The notes below the pieces were generated by a model that saw only the letters and a list, made by a program, of their open reading frames with translations, was not told the DNA's origin and did no database searches. DNA of 64,000 bases from Poriferisodalis sp965204125 (GTDB lineage Bacteria; Actinomycetota; Acidimicrobiia; Acidimicrobiales; Poriferisodalaceae): positions 496,001 through 560,000 of the forward strand of contig NZ_OZ241968.1 in NCBI RefSeq assembly GCF_965204125.1, written 5' to 3'. Below are positions 1-8,238 of this stretch, in pieces; the stretch's first letter is position 1, and every line of letters starts with the position of its first letter. Position numbers and translations under genes: made by a program.

Positions 1-161
1 ACAGCGCGCTGCGCCGGACCATCGACGGCATCGGTCGACTCATCAGCTTGCGAACCGACAGGCGTGAGCCGCGGCGCGTGCCTGGCCCACCGTGCCGTTG
101 GTGCCCGATCTCGGTCGATTGCGGGCCGGGTCAGGAGTGGCTGTCAGACCCCGACGACTGA
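1..161 (+). CDS. C-terminal end of a PD-(D/E)XK-type nuclease (partial)
   Basis: Frame 3 is open from the window edge to a TGA at 159-161, giving the last 52 residues of a protein. The tail reads ...VPGPPCRWCPISVDCGPG..., a CxxC followed by a third Cys six residues later. This resembles the C-terminal cysteine cluster of RecB/Cas4-like PD-(D/E)XK nuclease-family proteins, where such cysteines can hold an iron-sulfur cluster. The catalytic region lies outside the window, so the assignment rests on this tail alone. It converges with the GNAT gene on the other strand, and the two 3' ends overlap by 31 bp. Confidence 0.5.
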   Translation, partial: SALRRTIDGIGRLISLRTDRREPRRVPGPPCRWCPISVDCGPGQEWLSDPDD

Positions 162-814
162 GCGAAGCCGTCGCTGCGGGCAGCCCGGAGCCGCGCTCCC
201 ATCTGATCGCGGCCGGCCTGCCATTCCTCCAGCGTCAGGCCGAAGCGCTCGTGGTCTTCCCACACGCCGGCGATCTGGATATATCCCTGAGCGATTCCCT
301 CGGAGCGCAGCCCCAGCTTCTCCACCACCCGGAGGCTGGCGGCGTTGCGCGGCATGATCGACACCTGCACCCGGTGCAAGCCGACCTGATCGAAGGCAAA
401 CCCGAACACAGCCAGCAGCCCTTCGGCGACCAGTCCCTTGCCGGCCAACCGTTCGTCGATCCAGTAGCCCACATGGGCGCTCTGGAATGCCCCACGTGCC
501 ACATGTGAGACATTGATCTCGCCGCAGAACCAGCCTTCGTGCCAGAGGCCGAAGTCGAACGCCGTGCCCAGTGAGCGCTCGCGTTCACGGACGCGGCAGC
601 GATTGGCGAACGCCTGCGGGTCGCGCGACGGATCGGGCGCGCTCGCGGGCGGGCGAGGCTCCCACTTGGCCAGCCAGTCGCGGCACCGTGCCCGGACTTC
701 ATTCCACTGGGCGAAGTCTGACGGCACGAGCGGGCGAAGCTCGAGCCGCTCGGTGCGCAGGCGACTCACGCTGCGCACAGTACTGGCGCGCCGCCGGCGC
801 TCACCGAGCGGCAT
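131..814 (-). CDS. GNAT family N-acetyltransferase (RimJ/RimL-like)
   Basis: This 227-residue protein probably transfers an acetyl group from acetyl-CoA to an amine, perhaps a protein N-terminus. The N-terminal LRTERLELRPLVPSDF (about residues 18-33) is the classic opening of RimJ/RimL-type acyltransferases. The middle holds ...HVGYWIDERLAGKGLVAEGL..., matching the acetyl-CoA-binding region with its G-x-G segment, and later ...RNAASLRVVEKLG..., another family hallmark. The start overlaps the end of ppx by 14 bp, so the two are probably translationally coupled. Residues 1-17 are basic and may not be part of the fold; a later start is possible. The substrate cannot be told from sequence. Confidence 0.85.
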   Translation of the reverse strand: MPLGERRRRASTVRSVSRLRTERLELRPLVPSDFAQWNEVRARCRDWLAKWEPRPPASAPDPSRDPQAFANRCRVRERERSLGTAFDFGLWHEGWFCGEINVSHVARGAFQSAHVGYWIDERLAGKGLVAEGLLAVFGFAFDQVGLHRVQVSIMPRNAASLRVVEKLGLRSEGIAQGYIQIAGVWEDHERFGLTLEEWQAGRDQMGARLRAARSDGFAQSSGSDSHS

Positions 815-1889
815 CGGTGCCTCCCTCGCGGAGCTCGGCCGCCGGGCTGACCTGCGCCTCGCGGAGCTCGGCCGCCGGGCTGACCTGCGCCTCGCGGAGC
901 TCGGCCGCTATGCCGTCGAGGAGATCGCGCTCACGGACGATGCACTCGTCAATGTCCCAGTGGCGCATGACCGCGACCAGGATGCAGCAGCCTCCCACGA
1001 TCACGGGCGCCCGATCGATGTGCAGTCCCGGATTGTGGACACGGTCGGCCAGCCGCTCGGTGGCCAGCGTGCGGAAGACATCCTCGGCCGCAGCCCTAGT
1101 GAGCACGAATCCGTCGATGACCTCAGGATCGTAGGGATCGAGACCGATCTCGACCGCGGCCACCGTCGTAACGGTCCCGGCGACACCCACGAGCCGTGCC
1201 GCCGCGGCACCCCGCGCGATGACGGGATGATCACGGTCGATGTCGTCGAGGTGCAGGCGCGCCACCGAGATCGCCGAGCTCAATTCCTCGGGCCGGGGAG
1301 GATCCGATGGCAGGAACCTCTCCGTCCACCGCACCGAGCCCATATCGACGGAGGTCGCCGCATCCGGTCGGCCGCCAGCCGATGGCGTGCCGTAGGCGAA
1401 CTCCGTCGATCCCCCGCCGATGTCGAGCACTAGCGCCGCGGGTCCGGCCGCCGGAGCTGGGGCTGTGGGCGCGCCGGGATCGGACGGTGCGCCGCGGCCG
1501 GCAACATCGGCCAAGCCGGTGGTGGCCCCTGCAAATCCATACGCGGCCTCGGCGTCGCCATCCAGCAGCTCGACGTCGGTGCCGAGCGCATCGCTCGCCC
1601 TCTGCAGGAACTCCGCACCGTTCGCGGCATCTCGCGCAGCACTGGTCGCGACAGCCCGCACCGCGATCGCCTGACGGTCTTCGATGATCTGGCGGTACTC
1701 CCCCAGCACGTCGACGACACGGCCGATGGCGTCGTCGCGGAGCCGACCTCCGGCATCGACGCCTCTACCGAGCCCGGTGATGCGCAGCAGCCGCTGTCCC
1801 AGCCCCGTGCCGTCGTCGATGAGCAGGCGCGTGGTGTTCGTGCCGCAGTCCACGACTGCAACCGGAGCTGGCGACGGCTCAACGGCCAT
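801..1889 (-). CDS. ppx: Exopolyphosphatase, Ppx/GppA family
   Basis: A 362-residue Ppx/GppA phosphatase of the ASKHA fold, expected to release phosphate from polyphosphate or to hydrolyse pppGpp. The first ATP-grasp-like loop is DCGTNTTRLLIDD (about residues 12-24), the second phosphate loop is VLDIGGGSTEFAYG, and GVAGTVTTVAAVEIG follows. It is of the short actinobacterial Rv1026 type without an HD domain. I chose the ATG at 1889 because homology begins just after it; this start overlaps the end of DUF501 by 11 bp, the usual coupling in this gene pair. The C-terminus carries a tandem 11-residue repeat (AQVSPAAELRE) absent from the family and made by a 33-bp DNA repeat. Confidence 0.9.
   Translation of the reverse strand: MAVEPSPAPVAVVDCGTNTTRLLIDDGTGLGQRLLRITGLGRGVDAGGRLRDDAIGRVVDVLGEYRQIIEDRQAIAVRAVATSAARDAANGAEFLQRASDALGTDVELLDGDAEAAYGFAGATTGLADVAGRGAPSDPGAPTAPAPAAGPAALVLDIGGGSTEFAYGTPSAGGRPDAATSVDMGSVRWTERFLPSDPPRPEELSSAISVARLHLDDIDRDHPVIARGAAAARLVGVAGTVTTVAAVEIGLDPYDPEVIDGFVLTRAAAEDVFRTLATERLADRVHNPGLHIDRAPVIVGGCCILVAVMRHWDIDECIVRERDLLDGIAAELREAQVSPAAELREAQVSPAAELREGGTDAAR
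824..908. repeat. 33-bp tandem repeat in the 3' end of ppx
   Basis: About two and a half exact copies of a 33-bp unit start at 824, 857 and 890. The length is a multiple of three, so each copy adds AQVSPAAELRE to the Ppx C-terminus without breaking the frame. It lies just before the stop codon and 10 bp from the GNAT start. Confidence 0.9.
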
Positions 1890-2433
1890 GAGAGCCCGCC
1901 ACGGATGCCGATTGAGTGGGTGCAGATGCGGTCGCAGCGCCTTCGACGGCCGATGACACGCCCATGTCGCCGAGCCGTGCCAGCACCCAATCACCGACGG
2001 GGTCATCGCCGCCCGCCAGCCGGTAGGCCAGGTGCGCGTGCAGGCACTTCACGCCTCGCGCCGTCCCCCCGATGCCCCCCGTCGGGCGCGGTCCGCGGTG
2101 ATCGGCGGGCACCAGCGCGTCTCGTTCGGAGGCGTAGCGATCATGCGCCGCGGCGAGTGCCTCGGGAGCGACAGCCGCCTCAGCCGCCCGGACCCCGCCA
2201 TCGCCCTCGAGCTGGGATACCCGCCGCCGCAGGTCGACGTCGACCAGCCAGTAGCGGGTGGGCATCGGGCGCCCGTCATCGAGCAGCGGAGCATTGGCGA
2301 TCACCGCCGGCCGCCCGTCGTCGTGCGCGACGGCCACATCGAAAGCGCACTGGGGCGGGCGGCCGAGCAGGGCGGCCACCTCGTCGACTTGAGCGGGCGT
2401 CAGGGGTGCGCCCGGGGCGCAACGAACGAGCAA
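1879..2433 (-). CDS. DUF501 domain-containing protein
   Basis: A 184-residue member of DUF501, a family of unknown function that almost always sits between ftsB and ppx in Actinomycetota. The diagnostic block GGIGGTARGVKCLHAHLAY lies near residues 118-136, with conserved Cys and His residues that could bind a metal. Earlier, CAFDVAVAHDDGRPAVI and GRPMPTRYWLVD match the family core. The start is a TTG at 2433 with only a weak purine stretch upstream. Here ppx is still downstream but ftsB is about 14 kb away, so the usual neighbourhood is broken. The last 25 residues are low complexity. Confidence 0.88.
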   Translation of the reverse strand: MLVRCAPGAPLTPAQVDEVAALLGRPPQCAFDVAVAHDDGRPAVIANAPLLDDGRPMPTRYWLVDVDLRRRVSQLEGDGGVRAAEAAVAPEALAAAHDRYASERDALVPADHRGPRPTGGIGGTARGVKCLHAHLAYRLAGGDDPVGDWVLARLGDMGVSSAVEGAATASAPTQSASVAGSHGR

Positions 2434-2465
2434 CGCCCTACGAGGCTGAGCCGGTAGGCAAGCCC

Positions 2466-3155
2466 TCAGCCTTGGCGGCGCTTGCGCCTGCGGCGGCGAT
2501 TGAACAGGAAGAACACCACCACCGCGAGCGGCGCCAAGATGCGCTTGAGCATGGGCCGGCCCGCTGTCTCGAGCAGGTCGACCGGTTCCGGCTCGGCCAT
2601 CTCGATCTGGCGCGGACCTGACGAGTCTGACGCCTCGCCGGTCTCGTCTGACGCCTCAGCGTCATCCGCCGGAGCATCGTCCGCTGCGGCGTCGGCATCA
2701 CTTTGGTCGCCGATCTCGGACAGCTTCTGTTCGAGCGAATCCACAAACTGACCTATGAGCTTCTCGGTGACGTCGGCCATCACGCCGCGGCCGAATTGCG
2801 CCACCTTGCCGGTGACTTTCAGGTCGGTGGCGATCGACACGACCGTGCCATCGCCGTCGGGCGTCATCTCGGCGGTCACCTCTGCGGCTGCGTTGCCCGC
2901 GCCGCGAGAGTCCCGTCCCGAAGCTTCCAGCACGATCCGGCGATTGGCCTCGTCGAGCTCGACGAACTTCGCGGCGCCCTTGTATTGCGCCGTGATCGGA
3001 CCCACCTTGATCTTCACACCGCCCTTGAATTCATCGCCGTCGACCTCGGTGAGCTGCGCGCCTGGCATGCACGGCGCGATGAACTCGACATCGGTCAGCG
3101 TGCTCCACGCCTGCTCGACAGGTATGCCGACACGGAATTCACTCTTCAGCTCCAT
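2466..3155 (-). CDS. coxG: CO dehydrogenase subunit G family protein (SRPBCC fold)
   Basis: A 229-residue CoxG-type protein. Residues 1-150 form the SRPBCC/START-like domain, with FIAPCMPGAQLTEVDGDEFKG and KIKVGPITAQYKGAAKF as hallmarks. A Ser/Asp/Glu-rich linker follows, then a hydrophobic stretch ILAPLAVVVFFLF and a very basic tail. This matches CoxG, which in aerobic CO oxidisers tethers the molybdenum hydroxylase to the cytoplasmic membrane. Its start overlaps the cytidylyltransferase gene by 10 bp, so it belongs to the same operon as the cox maturation genes. CoxG-like proteins also accompany other molybdenum hydroxylases, so CO as substrate is not proven. Confidence 0.88.
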   Translation of the reverse strand: MELKSEFRVGIPVEQAWSTLTDVEFIAPCMPGAQLTEVDGDEFKGGVKIKVGPITAQYKGAAKFVELDEANRRIVLEASGRDSRGAGNAAAEVTAEMTPDGDGTVVSIATDLKVTGKVAQFGRGVMADVTEKLIGQFVDSLEQKLSEIGDQSDADAAADDAPADDAEASDETGEASDSSGPRQIEMAEPEPVDLLETAGRPMLKRILAPLAVVVFFLFNRRRRRKRRQG

Positions 3156-3712
3156 CGGCGCAGATCCTCCACGGTGTCGATGTCGTCAGGTGACCCTTCG
3201 CAGGCTACCGGCACCACGATTTCCGGAAATCGACGCATCACCGTCCGGGCGCCTTCGTCGCCGCCGTGCGGCAACAGCGGCCAGACCTCGCGCGCCAACC
3301 GGACCGGGTTCCCGCGCCGGCCGCCGTAGGTGCCGACCGCGACGGGGGCCGTACTGGCGGCGACGATCTGCCAAGCTGCCGATGTCACGAACGGCTGGTC
3401 GGCGAGCCCCACCACGATCGCGTCGTGGCCGTGCTGGGCGGCCCACGACGCAGCGCACCGGGCCGACGACGCAATGCCTGACTCCCAACCATCGTTTTCG
3501 ATCGCGGCGATCTCGCCGCCGGCCGCTGCGAGCACCTCCGAGACATCCACTGCGCCGGTGACCACCGCGACGGCATCGAGCGACGCCCCCAGCAGCGACT
3601 CCAGAGCCCGGCTCACCACGCTCTGGCCGTCCATGACCGCCAGCAGCTTGTGCTGCGGGCCTGCGAACCGGGTCCCAGCGCCCGCTGCCAGCAGCACTCC
3701 CGCCGTTGACAC
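3146..3712 (-). CDS. mocA: MocA/MobA-like nucleotidyltransferase (molybdenum cofactor cytidylyltransferase)
   Basis: A 188-residue NTP-transferase. The nucleotide-binding loop LLAAGAGTRFAGPQHKL lies at about residues 7-23, and the second signature VVGLADQPFV gives the acidic metal site. In molybdenum hydroxylase clusters such proteins join CMP to molybdopterin, making MCD for CO dehydrogenase-type enzymes. The start is GTG. It sits between an acyl-CoA dehydrogenase and coxG and overlaps coxG. Length and motifs fit MocA better than MobA, but GMP versus CMP specificity cannot be told by eye. Confidence 0.85.
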   Translation of the reverse strand: MSTAGVLLAAGAGTRFAGPQHKLLAVMDGQSVVSRALESLLGASLDAVAVVTGAVDVSEVLAAAGGEIAAIENDGWESGIASSARCAASWAAQHGHDAIVVGLADQPFVTSAAWQIVAASTAPVAVGTYGGRRGNPVRLAREVWPLLPHGGDEGARTVMRRFPEIVVPVACEGSPDDIDTVEDLRRWS

Positions 3713-3742
3713 TGGCCGCCAATCCTCAACCGATGAGTCCGG

Positions 3743-4909
3743 CTAGTACGAGCGAGGCAGGCCGAGCACCTTCGACGACACGAAGTTCATGACCATCTCC
3801 TGGCTGACCGGCGCAATCTTCATCAGCCTGGCCTCGCGCCAGTAACGCTCCACGTCGTATTCCTTGGCATAGCCGAAGCCGCCGTGGGTCTGCATGGCCC
3901 GGTCGGCGCACTCGAACGCCGCCTCCGACGCCAGATACTTGGCCAGATTGGCCTGCTCGCCGCAGCTCAAGCCGTTGTCGTAGCGCCACGATGCGTCGCG
4001 CACCACCAATTCGGCCGCGTGCAGGCGGGCGTGGCTGTCGGCCAGGGGGAAGGCGATGCCCTGATTCTGGCCGATCGGGCGGCCGAAGATCACCCGGCTC
4101 TTCGCGTACTCGGCGGCGCGACGCAGGGCGACCCGGCCGATCCCCAGAGCCTCTGCAGAGATCAGGATCCGCTCGGGATTGAGTCCGTCAAGGATGTAGC
4201 GGAAACCCTCGCCCTCCTCGCCGACGCGACGGTCCACCGGCACGCGCAGCCCGTCATAGCGGACCTCGCACGAGACCACGGCGTTGCGGCCCACCTTGGG
4301 GATCGGGGTGATGTCGACCGCCGGATCCTGCAGGTCGACCAGCAGCAGCGTCATGCCCTGGGTCGGGCCGTCGCACAGCTCCTTAGGCGTGGTGCGCACG
4401 AGCAGCAGGCAGACATCGCAGAAGGGCGCCTTGGTGGTCCACACCTTGGCCCCGGTGATCACGTACTCGTCGCCGTCACGCTCGGCTCGGGTGCGGATCG
4501 ACGTGGTGTCGGTACCGGCGTCGGGCTCGGTGACGCCGAAGGCGGCGTGAATGGAGCCGTCGGCAACGCCCGGAAGGATCTCCTTGGCCAGTGTTTCCGA
4601 GCCGTACTTGCGCACTGGCTCCATGCCGAAGATCGACAGGTGGAGGGCCGAGCAGCCGTTCATGGCAGCGCCGCTGGCCGCCACCTCCTCCAGCACGATC
4701 GATGCCTCGGTGATGCCTTGGCCGCCGCCGCCGTACTCCTCCGGAATGGCGATGCCGACCCAGCCGCCCTCGGCCATGGCGTTGTAGAAGTCCCAGGGGA
4801 ATTCGTGCTTCTCGTCGCGCTCGCGCCAGTACTCGTCGGGGAAATCTGCACAGACGCGCCGCACGCCCTCGCGGATCGCCTCGTGGTCCTCGTTCTGGGT
4901 GAAGTCCAT
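3743..4909 (-). CDS. Acyl-CoA dehydrogenase family protein
   Basis: A 388-residue flavoprotein of the acyl-CoA dehydrogenase family. The FAD and acyl-CoA signature GVTEPDAGTDTTSIRTRA lies near residues 122-139, VWTTKAPFCDVCLL follows, and the C-terminal helical domain holds MQTHGGFGYAKEYDVERYWR. At the place where many family members have an EGT with the catalytic Glu, this protein reads KIAPVSQEM, so the canonical base is not in its usual position; this variant also occurs in other subfamilies. A TAGCGT hexamer seven bases before the ATG suggests its own leaderless promoter. It lies inside the cox maturation run, but a role there is only inferred. Confidence 0.88.
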   Translation of the reverse strand: MDFTQNEDHEAIREGVRRVCADFPDEYWRERDEKHEFPWDFYNAMAEGGWVGIAIPEEYGGGGQGITEASIVLEEVAASGAAMNGCSALHLSIFGMEPVRKYGSETLAKEILPGVADGSIHAAFGVTEPDAGTDTTSIRTRAERDGDEYVITGAKVWTTKAPFCDVCLLLVRTTPKELCDGPTQGMTLLLVDLQDPAVDITPIPKVGRNAVVSCEVRYDGLRVPVDRRVGEEGEGFRYILDGLNPERILISAEALGIGRVALRRAAEYAKSRVIFGRPIGQNQGIAFPLADSHARLHAAELVVRDASWRYDNGLSCGEQANLAKYLASEAAFECADRAMQTHGGFGYAKEYDVERYWREARLMKIAPVSQEMVMNFVSSKVLGLPRSY

Positions 4910-4916
4910 CGCGCTG

Positions 4917-4922
4917 ACGCTA
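4917..4922 (-). promoter_or_regulatory. -10 hexamer TAGCGT, leaderless start of the acyl-CoA dehydrogenase
   Basis: TAGCGT on the minus strand ends 7 nt before the ATG at 4909, with no ribosome binding site in the gap. It suggests transcription begins at the start codon. Confidence 0.4.
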
Positions 4923-4942
4923 CCGGGCGACCGCTGCCGGGT

Positions 4943-5730
4943 TCAGTGGATGCGGCCTTCGCCGTCCTTGAGACGGGGAGCTTGACGGCCGGTGTGCGAG
5001 GCGATGATCTCGGCCACGATCGACACGGCCGTTTCCTCGGGCGTGCGGCCGCCGATGTCAAGGCCGATGGGTGCCATCACCCGTTCGAGATCTTCGTCGG
5101 TGACGCCGGCCTCGCGGAGGCGCTCGGTTCGCTTCTCGTGGGTGGTGCGGGAACCCATCGCTCCGAGGTAGCCGACGCGGGTGGGCAGGGCGCCAACGAT
5201 GGCGGGCACGTCGAATTTGTGGTCGTGGGTGAGCACGCAGACGGCGTCGCGGGGACCCAGCTCGTCGCCGATGCGATCCAGCAGGCGATTGGGCCAGTCC
5301 ACCACCACATCGTCGGCCATCGGGAAACGGCGCCTCGTAGCGAAGACCTCCCGGGCATCGCACACGGTGACCCGGTAGCCGAGCAGCTTGGCCTGCGAGG
5401 CGAGCGCCCGGGTGAAGTCGACAGCGCCGAAGATCACCATGTGCGGGCGCCGGGCGTGGCACTCCACGAACACGCTGAGGTCCATCTGACGAGCTTCTCC
5501 GTGCTGTCCGTAGTGGCGCACCTCGCTGATGCCCGCGTCCAGCATCCCCAAGGCGTCGCGCACCACCACCCGGTCGAGATCGGGGTCGCCGAGGGTGCCG
5601 AGGGCTGCCTCGCCAGGCTGCACGAGCAGTTTCGCGCCGGCGTCTGGGCCGTCGATGATCGTGGCGAGCGCGACGGGCTCCTCGGCGCGGATGGCATCCC
5701 GGAATGCCTCGTAGATGCCCGCGGCCTCGC

Positions 5731-5734
<4 letters not shown>
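4943..5734 (-). CDS. XdhC family protein with Rossmann domain
   Basis: A 263-residue XdhC/CoxF-type protein, expected to help load sulfurated molybdenum cofactor into a xanthine or CO dehydrogenase-type enzyme. The first 100 residues are a CoxI/XdhC-like part. The Rossmann domain then begins near HMVIFGAVDFTRALASQAK and contains RRRFPMADDVVVDWP, VCVLTHDHKFDVP and VGYLGAMGSRTTHEKR, followed by APIGLDIGGRTPEETAVSI, all typical of the C-terminal XdhC domain. I start it at the GTG at 5734 because this GTG overlaps the upstream TGA (GTGA), a common coupling signal, and homology starts there. The open frame extends further upstream, but that part is the shadow of the neighbour gene. Confidence 0.87.
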
Positions 5735-6048
<314 letters not shown>

Positions 6049-6123
6049 GTGCCCAGTCTCCCTCTTGACATTGTTGCGGCATCGGAGGGTCGTGCGTCGG
6101 GTGATCGTGCGGTTCGGCCAGTC

Positions 6124-7293
6124 TCAAGCCGCGATGGCTGCAGCCAGGTGTTCGAGCGAATCGAAGGAATGGCCCTCGATGAACTCGTCGACGTGCGGCA
6201 ACGCTGCGGCCATGCCCCGGGCCAGCGGCGCGTAGCCAGGAGTGTGCTTCAGCGGATTGACCCAGACAAGCCGGTGGGTCACCAGGTGCAAGCGGGCCAT
6301 CTGCTCGGCCAGCTCGTCAGGCGCCCCGCGGTCCCAGCCGTCCGAACAGATCACCACGATGGCCCCGCGCGCATGGCCCCGAACTCCCCAGCGATCGTTG
6401 AACTCGTGCAGCGTGGCGCCCAGCCGGGTGCCGCCCGACCAGTCCTGCACCACCTCGGCGGCTGACTTCAAGCCGGCATCGGGATCGCGGGAGGACAGCT
6501 CACGGGTGACCCGGGTGAGCCGGGTGCCGATCGTGAACGCCTCTACCCGGGTGCGGCCGACCACCGCGGCGTGGGCGAACCTCACCAGCGCCCGGGCGTA
6601 GGGCTCCATGGAACCCGACACGTCGAGCAGGAGCACCAAGCGGCGCGGTTTGCGGTCGCCCACCAGGAACTCGCGCCGGATGGCCTCGCCGCCCGTGCGC
6701 AAGGCACGGCGGATGGTGCGGCGCAAGTCCGGGCGCCGAGAGATGCGCTTGGCCCGCACGGCGCGCCGCGAACGCCGGGTGACCGCCTGGAAACGCAGCT
6801 CGCCCATCAGCGCGTGCAGTTCAGACAGCTCGCCATCGCTGCAGTCGGCGAAATCCTTGTGACGCAGTGTCTCGACGTCGCTGTAGCGGACACGCAGCGT
6901 CGGGCCGGCATCGGACTCGTCCCCGTCGCCCGACGGCGGCGCGCCGCTGTCGTCGTCGGTGTCGGTGGCGAGGGTCACCGAGATCGGCGGCAGCTCCACG
7001 ACGATCCCGCTGGGCGCACGGCCTTCCCAGAACACCGCGAAGGCCCGGTCGTAGACACCGATGTCGGCGGGACTGCCCACCAGCGTTGCTCGGCCTGCCC
7101 AGTACACGTCCTCGCGGCCCCCAACCCCCAGCAGCCGCAGCGCTTCGGTGAATGCCATGACACGCCGGATCGTGACCACCAACCCCGCGCCACGCAGGAT
7201 CGACGAGAAGGCTGAGGCCAGGCGCTCGGGTTCGTTGACGTGCTTGTCGGGCGCCGGCGTGGGAGCACCAAGATCCGTGCCGCTGGCGCCCAC
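6124..7293 (-). CDS. coxE: VWA domain protein, CoxE family
   Basis: A 389-residue CoxE-like protein. The C-terminal half is a von Willebrand A domain with the MIDAS motif DVSGS inside LVLLLDVSGSMEPYARAL (about residues 222-239) and GTRLGATLHEF later. The N-terminal half is an alpha-helical region typical of CoxE, with an Arg-rich segment before the VWA domain. In Oligotropha, CoxE works with the AAA ATPase CoxD to build the copper-sulfur-molybdenum site of CO dehydrogenase. The start is GTG, 14 bp behind the ATPase gene, with AGGAG overlapping that gene's end, so the two are one unit. Confidence 0.88.
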   Translation of the reverse strand: MGASGTDLGAPTPAPDKHVNEPERLASAFSSILRGAGLVVTIRRVMAFTEALRLLGVGGREDVYWAGRATLVGSPADIGVYDRAFAVFWEGRAPSGIVVELPPISVTLATDTDDDSGAPPSGDGDESDAGPTLRVRYSDVETLRHKDFADCSDGELSELHALMGELRFQAVTRRSRRAVRAKRISRRPDLRRTIRRALRTGGEAIRREFLVGDRKPRRLVLLLDVSGSMEPYARALVRFAHAAVVGRTRVEAFTIGTRLTRVTRELSSRDPDAGLKSAAEVVQDWSGGTRLGATLHEFNDRWGVRGHARGAIVVICSDGWDRGAPDELAEQMARLHLVTHRLVWVNPLKHTPGYAPLARGMAAALPHVDEFIEGHSFDSLEHLAAAIAA

Positions 7294-7307
7294 GGCCCGC
7301 TCGACTC

Positions 7308-8222
7308 CTAGGCCTCAGCGACGGCGGCCATGATCATCTCCATCCCGACCGACGTGACGCGTTGCTGATCCTCGCGATACTTCAGCACCGTTCCCAGCGT
7401 GGCTTCAAGCATGGGAGTGTCGAGTTCGGCCGCTCCGAGACGCCCCAGCGCCGTGGCCCAGTCGATGGTCTCGGCCACGCCGGGAGGCTTGTACAGCCGC
7501 ATCTCGCGCATCACCGACACGGCAAAGGCCACTTGCCGTGCGAGCGCGCCGTCCACATCGGGCAGCTTGAGCTTGACGATCTCGACCTCACGGTCGACCG
7601 ACGGGTGCGAGACCCAGTGGTACAGGCAGCGGCGCTTGAGCGCATCGTGCACGTCGCGGGTCCGGTTGGAGGTGACCACCACGAGCGGCGGCCGGGCCGC
7701 CGTGATCGTGCCCAGCTCGGGCACCGTGACCGTGAAGTCGGACAGCACCTCGAGCAGGAATGCCTCGAACTCGTCGTCCGCGCGGTCGACCTCGTCGATC
7801 AGCAGCACTGCGGGCGTGGCGTCGTCGTGGTCGATGGCCCGCAGCAGCGGCCGGCGGATCAGGAAGCGTTCCGAGTACAGCTCGTCCTCGATGGCCTCCG
7901 CGTCGGCCGCAGCGCGTCCCGCAGCCTCAGCCGTGCGCAGGTGAAGGAGCTGGCGGGTGTAGTCCCATTCGTAGAGCGCCTGAGCAGCGTCGATGCCCTC
8001 GTAGCACTGCAGGCGGATGAACTCCCCGCCGATCCAGGCCGCCAGCACCTTGGCCAGCTCGGTCTTGCCCACGCCCGCATCCCCCTCGAGGAACAACGGC
8101 CGACCCATCGTGACCGAGAGGTACACCACCGTCGACAGCCCCTCGTCGGGCAGGTAGCCGTGCTCGGTCAGCGCCGCCGAGACATCAGCAGTGGTACTGG
8201 GCGCTGTGAACACAGCGGCCAA
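7308..8222 (-). CDS. coxD: MoxR-family AAA+ ATPase, CoxD-like
   Basis: A 304-residue MoxR-type AAA+ chaperone. Walker A is GDAGVGKTELAK (about residues 47-58), Walker B is VLLIDEVDRADDEFE, sensor 1 is VVVTSNRTRDVHDALKRRC, and the lid ends the protein. Next to coxE this is the CoxD role: ATP-driven remodelling that matures the molybdenum hydroxylase. The frame opens with TTG at 8222; a GTG nine bases later is an alternative start. A 16-bp gap separates it from the upstream TPR gene. Confidence 0.88.
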   Translation of the reverse strand: MAAVFTAPSTTADVSAALTEHGYLPDEGLSTVVYLSVTMGRPLFLEGDAGVGKTELAKVLAAWIGGEFIRLQCYEGIDAAQALYEWDYTRQLLHLRTAEAAGRAAADAEAIEDELYSERFLIRRPLLRAIDHDDATPAVLLIDEVDRADDEFEAFLLEVLSDFTVTVPELGTITAARPPLVVVTSNRTRDVHDALKRRCLYHWVSHPSVDREVEIVKLKLPDVDGALARQVAFAVSVMREMRLYKPPGVAETIDWATALGRLGAAELDTPMLEATLGTVLKYREDQQRVTSVGMEMIMAAVAEA

Positions 8223-8238
8223 GGTTACGGCTTGGCGT

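Noticed and set aside
824..908. A short tandem repeat considered as a CRISPR remnant.
   Set aside because: The units are contiguous without spacers and lie in the ppx reading frame; no cas genes are present.
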